Part shown: in pieces, positions 15,471-22,606 of the stretch
Position numbering within the stretch: the stretch's first letter is position 1
How the letters are laid out: every line of letters begins with the position of its first letter
Source: Natronomonas sp. CBA1123
GTDB taxonomy: Archaea; Halobacteriota; Halobacteria; Halobacteriales; Haloarculaceae
Length of the DNA stretch: 64,000 nucleotides
Direction of reading: 5' to 3'
NCBI RefSeq assembly: GCF_009741925.1
Contig: NZ_WPCC01000010.1
Location: forward strand, 21,395-85,394
Position numbers and translations under genes: made by a program
The notes under the pieces: generated by a model
Databases searched by the model: none
What the model was told of the DNA's origin: nothing
What the model saw: only the letters and a program-made list of their open reading frames with translations

Positions 15471-15770
15471 ATGTCTGGTCCCCTCGGGGACGAACCCGGC
15501 CACGTCGTCGATTCCGAAGGTGTTCGTATGTTCCGGACCGAATGGTCCTCAGAGCGCCCCCCGAGTCTCGCGGTCGTCGAGGCCGTCGCGACCGTCACCG
15601 ATAGCGAACCGACGAAGCTCCCGCTTTTGAACGACGCAATCAACACCGACGCTCTCGATACGCTGTTCGTCCCGGAGGCCGACGACCAACTCCGGGTCTC
15701 GTTCGTTTACGACGGCCTGGATATCACCGTCGATGGCGAGGGCTCGGTCACGGTCTCGCCGGTCGAGTAA
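15471..15770 (+). CDS. HalOD1 output domain protein
   Basis: The 99-aa protein carries the HalOD1 pattern VVEAVATVTDSEPTKLPLLNDAINTDALDTLF, then VSFVYDGLDITVDGEGSV. HalOD1 occurs in haloarchaea, often downstream of receiver domains, and is thought to be an output module; the biochemical action is not known. A TTAATATGG element about 30 bp before the ATG fits a haloarchaeal promoter with little or no leader. It is divergent from the histidine kinase. Confidence 0.82.
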   Translation: MSGPLGDEPGHVVDSEGVRMFRTEWSSERPPSLAVVEAVATVTDSEPTKLPLLNDAINTDALDTLFVPEADDQLRVSFVYDGLDITVDGEGSVTVSPVE

Positions 15771-15790
15771 ACGTCGCTCCGGGCCGAGTA

Positions 15791-15802
15791 GGGGGGGGGG
15801 GG
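15791..15802. repeat. G12 homopolymer
   Basis: Twelve consecutive G lie between the HalOD1 stop (15770) and the next DUF7344 gene. It is the longest homopolymer I noticed in the window, and the length as given may not be exact. Confidence 0.7.
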
Positions 15803-15868
15803 ACCTTCCCCCTTCGACATCGAAGGTGGAGATTATTGCTTGTTCGTGGCGACGGTGACGTAGGGTGG

Positions 15869-16459
15869 ATGGATATGGACATCACACGGTTGGTCGTGAC
15901 CTATAGCGCGAAATCGAACACTCGGGGGAATAGCGGGGGTGGAGAAAGCGGCACGACCGGGAGTGAAACGTCGAACGAAGGGAACTCACTCGACGTCGTC
16001 TTCGACGTTCTCAGCTCCTCACGGCGTCGACACGTGCTGCGGCAACTCGAGGCCTCCGGCGGGGAGTCGAATATCAACGACCTCGCCGAACACATCGCGG
16101 CGGTGGAGAACGACAAGGCGGTGTCGGCGCTGAGTTCCCAGGAGCGAAAGCGCGTCTACGTCAGCCTCTATCAGGCACACCTCCCGCGGATGGAAGAGGT
16201 CGGTGTGGTCTCTCTCGACGACGGGACGGTCTCGGTCGGCCCGAACGCCGACCGCGTCTACGCCCATCTCTCACAGCCATCGGAGCCCGAATCGGCGAGG
16301 CTGCCCGTCGCGTACGTGATTCACACGGCGCTCAGCATCGTCGCGCTGTTGGTGGGGTTCGTGTGGTTCGAGTCGTTCTTGCCCGTCCTGTTTGCGCTGT
16401 CCCTTTCGGTGTACGCAGTGCTCGCGGGCTGGCAACTCCTGACTGCCGAGCGGCGATAA
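15869..16459 (+). CDS. DUF7344-type HTH protein with C-terminal membrane helices (paralogue 2)
   Basis: The protein (about 196 aa from ATG 15869) has a disordered Gly/Ser N-terminus, then the DUF7344 HTH core LDVVFDVLSSSRRRHVLRQL, INDLAEHIAAVENDKAVSAL and RKRVYVSLYQAHLPRMEEVG. It ends in two hydrophobic helices (VAYVIHTALSIVALLVGFVW and FLPVLFALSLSVYAVLAGW). The HTH core is very close to the paralogue at 19009 (HIAAVENDKAVSALSSQERKR is shared). The exact start is uncertain; ATG 15836 and 15875 are also in frame. Confidence 0.78.
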   Translation: MDMDITRLVVTYSAKSNTRGNSGGGESGTTGSETSNEGNSLDVVFDVLSSSRRRHVLRQLEASGGESNINDLAEHIAAVENDKAVSALSSQERKRVYVSLYQAHLPRMEEVGVVSLDDGTVSVGPNADRVYAHLSQPSEPESARLPVAYVIHTALSIVALLVGFVWFESFLPVLFALSLSVYAVLAGWQLLTAERR

Positions 16460-16628
16460 CACCTCGAGCGCTCGCGGACGAAACGGTTGGGGTGGGTGGG
16501 ACCGCCACGAACGTGGCGGTTCGGCGCGTCACGTCGGGTGGTCGAAACCACACTTCGACGCGCCATGCGTCGATTGTTTTCCTATGGTATAGTATTTTGT
16601 GACGATTCGAGTGACATACTCCGAGGCG

Positions 16629-16799
16629 TCACTCGCCGGAACGGGCGGCTGCCCCCGCATACAGCGCCTTCGAGGGGAGACACTGTGTACAGCCGTAGAC
16701 GGAGCGCCCCCGTCCGAACACGCGAACGAACCGTGCCGACACCGATGTTCCACACCGTTCACACGACCAGTTGGTTTGGTCCTCCTGTAGGGAGTCCAT
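16629..16799 (-). CDS. Small 56-aa zinc-ribbon protein (DUF7563-like)
   Basis: This short minus-strand frame starts MDSLQEDQTNWSCERCG and contains RFVRVFGRGRSVYGCTQC. The two CxxC pairs around a (F)VRVFG core resemble the small haloarchaeal zinc-ribbon family I know as DUF7563. The zinc ligands would be the four cysteines at residues 13, 16, 37 and 40. A CATTACAAAG box, one mismatch from the island consensus, ends 24 bp upstream of the ATG, at leaderless-promoter distance. The family name is from memory; the motif itself is clear. Confidence 0.7.
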   Translation of the reverse strand: MDSLQEDQTNWSCERCGTSVSARFVRVFGRGRSVYGCTQCLPSKALYAGAAARSGE

Positions 16800-16822
16800 G
16801 CCAATTGCTACCTACACTACCA

Positions 16823-16832
16823 CTTTGTAATG
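16823..16832 (-). promoter_or_regulatory. CATTACAAAG box upstream of the zinc-ribbon gene
   Basis: Minus-strand CATTACAAAG, one base off CATAACAAAG, 24 bp before the ATG at 16799. Confidence 0.4.
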
Positions 16833-16936
16833 CCGAGCGGAACGGCCGGTTCGTCGCCGCTATCCGGAGGATACTCCGCGTTCGCCGCAGACGCAGGTGT
16901 CGCTAAAATCGCCGGAACACGTCGGTTCGGCACCGC

Positions 16937-18751
16937 TTACTCCACGGTGACGCTCTTCGCGAGGTTCCGGGGTTTGTCTATCGGGCGGCCTCGGAGCTCG
17001 GCGGCGTGATACGAAAACAGCTGTAACACCACGTTCGAGAGCAGCCCGGAGAGTTCGGGGTGTGCGTCGGGGATTTCGATGGTCTCGTCGGCAGCCCGTC
17101 TCACCTCCGTCGCCGACTCCGGGGCGATAGCGACGACGGGCGCCCCGCGGCTCTGGACCTCACGGACGTTGTGCAGCGTCTTCTCGTCGTTGTGGCCGGT
17201 GAACACCGCCGTCACGACCGAATCGTCGGTCACCAGCGCCAACGGCCCGTGTTTCAGTTCGCCGGCGGCGAACCCCTCGGCGTGTTCGTACGTTATCTCC
17301 TTGAACTTCAACGCGCCTTCGAGCGAGACGGGGAACCCCACGCCGCGACCGATGAAGAAGTACGACTCCTTGGCGCCGTAGGCGTTGGCGACTCGTTCGG
17401 CGTGGTGGTCGCCGAGTATCGATTCGAGAGCCTCCGGAATCGCTTGCAACCCGGTGAGGAACGCCTCGTCCGGCGTCGCGTCGGGGTCGTCGTCGAGTCG
17501 CAGTCGTTCGGCGAGCAACCCGAGGGTAGCGACCTGTGAGGAGAACGTCTTCGTCGCCGCGACGCCGATTTCGGGACCCGCCCGGATGAACAGCGCGTCG
17601 TCGGCCTCCCGGGCCGCCGTCGACCCGACGACGTTCGTGACCGCGAGCGTCCGTGCGGGCGTGTCGGCCACCGCTCGCATCGCCGCCAGTGTGTCGGCGG
17701 TTTCACCGCTTTGGGTGACCGCGACGACGAGCGTTCCCTCGTCGACGGGGTGTGGTTCGGTGGCGAACTCGCTCGCCAGCGCCGCCGTCGCCGGAACCCC
17801 TCGACTTCGGAGCATCGCCTGTCCGTACAGGGCGGCGTGATACGACGTGCCGCAGGCGACGAACACGACCTCGCGAACGTCCTCGAAGGAGCCGGGTGGG
17901 AACTCCTCGAAGACGACGCCGTCGCCCGTCGGGTCGGTCCGCCCTCGGACGGTCTGTCTGAGCGCGACCGGCTGTTCGTGTATCTCCTTGTGCATGTAGT
18001 GGTTGTAGCCGCTCTTGTCGGCGTCACCGTCGGTCCACTCGACGGTGTCCGGCGCCCGGTGGACGGCGTGTCCGTCGACGTCCGTCAGGCGGACGTCGTC
18101 GGGCCGAACGACGGCGAAATCGCCGTCATCGAGGTGGACGACGCGGTCGGTGAACTCGAGGAACGCGGGCACGTCGCTGGCGAGGTAGTTGGTCGTCTCG
18201 CCCAGTCCGACGACGAGCGGCGAACCGCTCCGGGTCGCGAAGACGGCGTCTTCACCGCGGACGAGTGCGGCGATGGCGTAACTCCCCTCCAGCTGTGCGA
18301 TGCTCTCCCGAAACGCGGTCTCGGGGTCGCTTCCGGCAGCCAGTCGCTCCGAGATGAGGTGCGGGACGACTTCGCTGTCGGTGTCGCTGGTGAACTCGTG
18401 GCCGCGTGTGCGGAGGTCGTCCCGTAGCGTCTCGTAGTTCTCGATGATGCCGTTGTGGACGACGGCGACGCGCCCGCGGCAGTCGGTGTGGGGGTGTGCG
18501 TTGGCGTCCGAGGGCGGGCCGTGAGTGCTCCAGCGGGTGTGTCCGATGCCGATGGGGCCACTCGGTGGGTGCTCGGAGACGGCCTCTTTCAGTCGGTCGG
18601 TCTCCCCCTCTCGTTTCCGAACGTCGAGGTTGTTCCCGTCGAGTAGCGCGACGCCAGCGGAGTCGTACCCCCGGTATTCGAGGTTCGTGAGCGTCGTCAG
18701 CAGGTCGTCGACGGCGTCGTCGGACCCGACGTATGCAGTGATGCCGCACAT
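16937..18751 (-). CDS. glmS: Glutamine--fructose-6-phosphate aminotransferase (isomerizing)
   Basis: The 604-aa enzyme makes glucosamine-6-phosphate from fructose-6-phosphate and glutamine, the entry step to UDP-GlcNAc and other amino sugars. Cys2 in MCGITAYVGS is the glutaminase nucleophile; GIGHTRWSTHGPPSDANAHP and HNGIIENY belong to the same N-terminal domain (to about residue 230). Two SIS isomerase domains follow (VVFVACGTSYHAALYG, SQSGETADT-like TQSGETADTLAAM, then FFIGRGVGFPVSLEGALKFK). The C-terminus KPRNLAKSVTVE is the conserved active-site tail. Located inside the glycan island, it would feed amino-sugar synthesis. Confidence 0.97.
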   Translation of the reverse strand: MCGITAYVGSDDAVDDLLTTLTNLEYRGYDSAGVALLDGNNLDVRKREGETDRLKEAVSEHPPSGPIGIGHTRWSTHGPPSDANAHPHTDCRGRVAVVHNGIIENYETLRDDLRTRGHEFTSDTDSEVVPHLISERLAAGSDPETAFRESIAQLEGSYAIAALVRGEDAVFATRSGSPLVVGLGETTNYLASDVPAFLEFTDRVVHLDDGDFAVVRPDDVRLTDVDGHAVHRAPDTVEWTDGDADKSGYNHYMHKEIHEQPVALRQTVRGRTDPTGDGVVFEEFPPGSFEDVREVVFVACGTSYHAALYGQAMLRSRGVPATAALASEFATEPHPVDEGTLVVAVTQSGETADTLAAMRAVADTPARTLAVTNVVGSTAAREADDALFIRAGPEIGVAATKTFSSQVATLGLLAERLRLDDDPDATPDEAFLTGLQAIPEALESILGDHHAERVANAYGAKESYFFIGRGVGFPVSLEGALKFKEITYEHAEGFAAGELKHGPLALVTDDSVVTAVFTGHNDEKTLHNVREVQSRGAPVVAIAPESATEVRRAADETIEIPDAHPELSGLLSNVVLQLFSYHAAELRGRPIDKPRNLAKSVTVE

Positions 18752-18889
18752 CGTCAGCACTCCCCCCGAATCGCGGCGGTAGTTGTCGGACGGTCGCCTG
18801 TCGAATCTGTCGTGTAGCGTCGGTACATATCTGGGTCCCGGGTTGCCGAACTGCCGGCGCCGGTTACCCACTCTGGGTGGAGCCAATCG

Positions 18890-18899
18890 CTTTGTTATG
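18890..18899 (-). promoter_or_regulatory. CATAACAAAG box upstream of glmS
   Basis: An exact consensus on the minus strand, 139 bp before ATG 18751. If it is the promoter, the glmS transcript has a leader of about 110 nt. Confidence 0.4.
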
Positions 18900-18931
18900 C
18901 CCCGGAGAGTCGGCGGCGAATACAAGTAAGC

Positions 18932-18946
18932 GGTAACTATCCACAC
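18932..18946 (-). promoter_or_regulatory. GTGTGGAYRGTTACC box, copy 1 (upstream of glmS)
   Basis: Plus-strand GGTAACTATCCACAC matches 13 of 15 bases of the element at 19770. In both, an AT-rich TATA-like stretch and CGGCG follow on the minus strand. Shared regulation of glmS and the DUF7344 gene is inferred. Confidence 0.35.
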
Positions 18947-19008
18947 AGAGAAAACCGCCCCACAGCGTGAGGACGATACGACCGAACGTGCTGACGATTC
19001 GTCGGAGT

Positions 19009-19569
19009 TCAGTCCCGCGCGTGGGAGGTGTGCAGAACCGCCAGCGCCGCAAAGCCGAGCATCGAGAGGGCGAAAAACGCCGTCGCGAGAGCCTCGTACA
19101 CCACCAGCGCACCGACGACGAGCGTGAGGCTGACGACGGTGTGGCCGAGGTAGTAGCGACTCCACCGCGAGCGGGTCGGTTCGGGCTGCTCGAGGTACTC
19201 GAGGAACTGGTCGATGTTGGGTCCGTCCCCGACGGTTCCCCGATTCTTGTCGAACTCGATGGCGCCGCTGTCGGCCATCTGCGGGAGGTGACACTGATAG
19301 AGCCCGATGTAGACGCGCTTTCGCTCCTGGGAACTCAGCGCCGACACTGCCTTATCGTTCTCCACCGCCGCGATGTGTTCGGCGAGGTCGCTGAGTGACG
19401 TCCCACCGTCCGATTCATCCAGGAACTTCAAGACGAGCCGGCGCCGCTCGTTTTTCAACAGCCCGAAGACGACGTCGAGCGGAACGGACGAGACGGCCTC
19501 GTTGTCGTCGTCCGCTGTCTCGGGTGCCGGTTCGACCTGCGTTTGTGGTGTGGTTTGAGCTTGTGACAT
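19009..19569 (-). CDS. DUF7344-type HTH protein with C-terminal membrane helices (paralogue 3)
   Basis: The 186-aa protein from ATG 19569 (MSQAQTTPQTQVEPAPETAD) has a disordered acidic N-terminus. The HTH core follows (LDVVFGLLKNERRRLVLKFL, LSDLAEHIAAVENDKAVSAL, RKRVYIGLYQCHLPQMADSG), then an EFDKNRGTV wing and two hydrophobic helices at about 135-175. A further upstream ATG (19620) adds 17 basic residues not shared with the paralogues. It precedes glmS on the same strand with a 257-bp gap holding separate promoter-like elements. Confidence 0.8.
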   Translation of the reverse strand: MSQAQTTPQTQVEPAPETADDDNEAVSSVPLDVVFGLLKNERRRLVLKFLDESDGGTSLSDLAEHIAAVENDKAVSALSSQERKRVYIGLYQCHLPQMADSGAIEFDKNRGTVGDGPNIDQFLEYLEQPEPTRSRWSRYYLGHTVVSLTLVVGALVVYEALATAFFALSMLGFAALAVLHTSHARD

Positions 19570-19769
19570 GGTTCTCCCCTTTCGGTCGCCGTAAGTGGCA
19601 CGTCGAGGACGCTCGCTCACCGCCTGCAGTCGCTATCGCGGCCGTCCACCACGGCGGTGACACGACCATCTCGCGGTTAGTGGCACCGAACCACATCCCC
19701 TATCCCGTTCCCCGCGTCGTCCACCCGTTGGCTCGATTGGAACACTTACCGGCGACCAATATAAACACA

Positions 19770-19784
19770 GGTAACCGTCCACAC
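19770..19784 (-). promoter_or_regulatory. GTGTGGAYRGTTACC box, copy 2, with TATA element (upstream of DUF7344 gene 3)
   Basis: Minus-strand GTGTGGACGGTTACC is followed within a few bases by TGTTTATATTGG (19755-19766), a good haloarchaeal TATA box. The distance to ATG 19569 is about 200 bp, so the transcript would have a long leader. Confidence 0.4.
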
Positions 19785-19827
19785 CAGCGTTCAGAGGTAT
19801 GACCGCACTAATCGGAACGGGTCGCCG

Positions 19828-19893
19828 TCACGGCTGCTGCTGCGTTTCCACCAGGTGCCGCCCGATGTCCGTGGGTAAGATACGCTTTCCCAT
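19828..19893 (-). CDS. Possible 21-aa peptide
   Basis: A 22-codon frame reads MGKRILPTDIGRHLVETQQ and two more residues. It has balanced composition and lies in a 447-bp gap with no other gene, but there is no promoter at the right distance and no family match that I know. Listed as a weak candidate only. Confidence 0.15.
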   Translation of the reverse strand: MGKRILPTDIGRHLVETQQQP

Positions 19894-19907
19894 GGGTGTA
19901 GGGGTAA

Positions 19908-19917
19908 AATAACGAAA
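19908..19917 (+). promoter_or_regulatory. AATAACGAAA box upstream of the ParB-like gene
   Basis: Plus-strand AATAACGAAA, about 100 bp before ATG 20017 and oriented with that gene; a variant of the island box. Confidence 0.35.
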
Positions 19918-20016
19918 CACACGGGTCGAGTCCGTACGGCAGAATGGTTCGCTCGGGTCCGAGTACCGGCAGTCGATACGGGACGACGGCGGCGAGCGAC
20001 AGCGTTTCGCGACGGA

Positions 20017-20865
20017 ATGAGGTGGCCGATGGCTGGTCGTGAGGCGCCCGCGGGCGCCCTCTCGATGCTCGATTCGGTCGTTCGGGGCACCGGTCGACGG
20101 CTCGCCGCAGCTATGCCGTGGCTCGATGGCCCGCTGGCGGAACTCCGCGGCCGCTATGCTCACCTGTGGCTCCGCTATGCGCAGTGGCGTCACGGCCGAC
20201 GCCACACGGCGCCGATAGACCCCTACCGCATCGCCTGGGTCGACCCCGACCGAATCGAGTACGTCACCGAACCGCCCGACTTGCCGCGGTTCCGATGGGC
20301 CGGTTCGGTGATGGACGGCGACTGGGACCGAAGCGGACGCCGATTCGTCGACACCGACGTCTACCGAGCGTTCGAAGCGCACTTCCAGCGGGACCTCGAG
20401 TGGTCGGAGACGGCGTTTTTCGACCGCGTGCTCGGGGAGATACGCCGCGGCGAACAGCCGTGGGGGTGTGACTCGCGGGCGGCGCTGGAGCGCCGTCTCC
20501 GGAACCTCGACCGGCTGTACGAGCGTATCGCGGCCGATGGCTTTCGAACCCAGCGGGAGTTGGCGGCCGATAGCGCCTACGACGACCCGGTCGGCTCGCG
20601 ACGGCGCTCCGTCTACGACCGCCTCATCAACGACGAGATGGCGATAGACATCGGCCGCGACGGCGAGTTGCTGTTCGCGGACGGCCGCAACCGGCTGTCG
20701 ATAGCGAAGGTGCTGGGCGTCGATAGGGTTCCGGTGGTGATACTCCGCCGACACAAAGCGTGGGTTGCGTTCCGGGACCGGGTCGCCGACCACGTCGCCG
20801 AGACGGGCGTCCTCCCCTCGGCCGTCGCCGACCACCCGGACCTGAAACAGTTCGAGGAGTCCTGA
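20017..20865 (+). CDS. Glycan-island protein with ParB/sulfiredoxin-like C-terminal motif
   Basis: The 282-aa soluble, Arg-rich protein has no membrane segments. Its clearest feature is DIGRDGELLFADGRNRLSIA followed by KVLGVDRVPVVILRRH (about residues 210-247), which resembles the DGxHRL..A..LG...VPV core of ParB-like nucleotide-binding domains. No HTH is visible. Similar proteins occur next to polysaccharide genes in haloarchaea, but the function is unknown. ATG 20029 (MAGREAP) is an alternative start. It ends 11 bp before the convergent deacetylase-like gene. Confidence 0.65.
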   Translation: MRWPMAGREAPAGALSMLDSVVRGTGRRLAAAMPWLDGPLAELRGRYAHLWLRYAQWRHGRRHTAPIDPYRIAWVDPDRIEYVTEPPDLPRFRWAGSVMDGDWDRSGRRFVDTDVYRAFEAHFQRDLEWSETAFFDRVLGEIRRGEQPWGCDSRAALERRLRNLDRLYERIAADGFRTQRELAADSAYDDPVGSRRRSVYDRLINDEMAIDIGRDGELLFADGRNRLSIAKVLGVDRVPVVILRRHKAWVAFRDRVADHVAETGVLPSAVADHPDLKQFEES

Positions 20866-20876
20866 CGGAGTCGGCG

Positions 20877-21614
20877 TTATCGGCGCGGTGTCGGGATGTC
20901 GAAGGCGTCGAAGTAGGATTCGACGGCCGACGCCGCCTCCTGTCGGTACGTCTCGACGACGACCGACTCGGACTGTGCGACGGGCCGCCACAGACCGGGG
21001 TGGACGACCAGTCGGAACCGCTCGGGGACGCCGTCGGGAAACGGTTCGGTGTCTCGAAGCTCCCGGTCGGTCACGACCCGATACGACGGCTCCTCGGGGT
21101 CCCGACAGGCGTTGATGGCGTCGGGGAGTTCGAGCCGACTGAGCCGCTCCGTCGGCCGCCGAAACGAGACGACCTCGACGGGGTCCTTCGAGAGCCGACT
21201 CAGTGCTCTCCGCTCGCGGTCGATTTCCGACAGCAGCGCCGCCTCGCTCGGAGACGCCTCCCAGTGGGCCGCCGGGTCGAACTGCAGGCCGACCTCGTGG
21301 CCGAGCCGCGAAATCGACCGGACGGTGCGTGCGAACGCTACCGTCGAGGCGTCGTGAAGCGACGACCGAACCGGGATGCAGTACGTTCCGCGGATGCGGT
21401 GCGTCGCCTCCAGTCGCGCCATCGTGAGCGCACGAGACAGCGACAGCTCCACATCGTGGTGTAACACGACGCCGTCGGCACGCTGTCGGACGTCGACGAA
21501 TCGGCGTCCCTCCTCGCGAAGACGATGAAGCAACTGCCCGTACGCCGACAGCTCCAGACGAAGGGGTCGCTCCGGTCGGCCGGTCGCTCTCCGCTCCGAT
21601 ACTGAATCCTCCAT
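20877..21614 (-). CDS. Polysaccharide deacetylase-like protein (paralogue 2)
   Basis: The 245-aa protein parallels the gene at 5059: GVVLHHDVELSLSRALTMAR against VVVRHDIDLSPTAALAMAE, VVSFRRPTERLS against VSFHMPPEW, and RLVVHPGLWRPV against ILVHPGLWTPE. In the second metal-motif region HFDTHHYWD has become QFDPAAHWE, and the VSFH histidine is Arg, so metal binding or catalysis may be altered. It is likely a diverged enzyme or a binding protein. Confidence 0.68.
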   Translation of the reverse strand: MEDSVSERRATGRPERPLRLELSAYGQLLHRLREEGRRFVDVRQRADGVVLHHDVELSLSRALTMARLEATHRIRGTYCIPVRSSLHDASTVAFARTVRSISRLGHEVGLQFDPAAHWEASPSEAALLSEIDRERRALSRLSKDPVEVVSFRRPTERLSRLELPDAINACRDPEEPSYRVVTDRELRDTEPFPDGVPERFRLVVHPGLWRPVAQSESVVVETYRQEAASAVESYFDAFDIPTPRR

Positions 21615-21639
21615 GCGCTCACGGGAAGGGGAGTATCGA

Positions 21640-21649
21640 CTTCGTTATG
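21640..21649 (-). promoter_or_regulatory. CATAACGAAG box at leaderless-promoter distance
   Basis: Minus-strand CATAACGAAG ends 26 bp before ATG 21614, the spacing of a TATA element for a leaderless transcript. It overlaps nothing but the short gap after the GT4 gene. Confidence 0.5.
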
Positions 21650-21655
21650 GTCGGC

Positions 21656-22601
21656 TTAGCGGCGACCGGTCTCCGCAAGGGCGCGTTCGTACACGCCGTG
21701 GAGTTGCTCGACCTGGTTCTCCAGTCGGATGTGCTGGACCATCGTTCGGCCGTTCGAGCGGCCGCCGGTCGTCAGCACCTCGACCAGTCCGTCGACGAGT
21801 TCCGCGTCCGTCGACCCGACCGCGGAGGGTTCGACGTCCCGAAGCATCGTCGAGACGTCGCCCACGTCGGTCGAAACGACCGGCACGTTACACGCCAGTG
21901 CCTCCTTCACCGAGTTCGGCGACCCCTCTCGCTCCGAGGTCAAAAGCAGGGCGTCGGCGGCGTTGACGACCGTCGGCATCTCCTCGTGGGGGACGCCGGT
22001 GACGCTCCGGAGTTCGACGGGCGCTTCGAGTCTCCCCTCGGCGGCCGCGACGACACGCTCGGCGCGCGGGTAGTCCTTGATTGGTCGCTCCGGACCGTAC
22101 GGGAACAGCACCTGGTAGCCGTCGGCGTCGTCCCAGCCCAGCGCGGCCCGACTCTCGGCTTTCGAAGCCGGCTGAAACCGCTCGACGTCGATGCCGTGGG
22201 GGGATGACGTGACACGGCTGGCCGAGGACTTCCGCCATCTCGGTCGACATGACGACGACTTCGTCGGCCGCTCTGGCACACAGTTTGCTGAGCGGGCCGT
22301 ATCGGCCCATCAGGTCGCTCCCCCACAGCGTCATGACGACGGGTCGGTTCGGTTGCAACAGTGCCGCCGGCGCGGTGAGGCCGTAACTGGCGTGGACGAG
22401 GTCGTAGTCGGCGAGCGACGACCGCAGCACCAGTCCGTAGAAACGGAGGTACGTCGCCGGTGTTCGTCCCACGAGCCCGTCAGCCGACCGGCTCCCCGGG
22501 ACGCTGACGGTGTCGACGACGACGCCGCGGTCGCGGAGCGCGGCGCGCTGTCCTCTGTAGAACGTCGCCCGCCTGTTGGTGACGAGGCTGAGCACGCGCA
22601 T
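21656..22601 (-). pseudogene. Family 4 glycosyltransferase gene, frameshifted
   Basis: From ATG 22601 the frame reads MRVLSLVTNRRATFYRGQRA with the N-terminal GT-B domain (LVHASYGLTAPAALLQPNRP, VVMTLWGSDLMGRYGPLSKL). At a six-base G run (22198-22203) it shifts: HVIPPRHRRR as read, but HVIPHGIDVERFQP with one base fewer. The second frame then carries the nucleotide-sugar domain (FPYGPERPIKDYPRAERVV, LLTSEREGSPNSVKEALACN, VPVVSTDVGDV) to 21656. The repaired protein is about 314 aa and has the E(x7)E-type ESEREGSPNSVKEAL motif. It starts 5 bp after the FemAB-like gene. Confidence 0.85.
22198..22203. other. G6 run causing +1 frameshift in the GT4 gene
   Basis: Five G would give VIPHGIDVERF, the canonical IPNGVD-like segment of GT4 enzymes; six give a premature change of frame. 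Confidence 0.85.
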
Positions 22602-22606
22602 CGAGG

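Noticed and set aside
16937..19294. An N-terminal extension of glmS by about 180 residues
   Set aside because: GlmS needs Cys2 exposed at the N-terminus; MCGI at 18751 is the true start and the extension is Arg-rich non-coding-like sequence.
19828..20991. Long minus-strand frame opposite the ParB-like gene
   Set aside because: It is the mirror frame of a GC-rich gene with Arg/Pro-rich composition and no domain; only its last 21 codons lie outside the gene and are listed as a weak peptide candidate.
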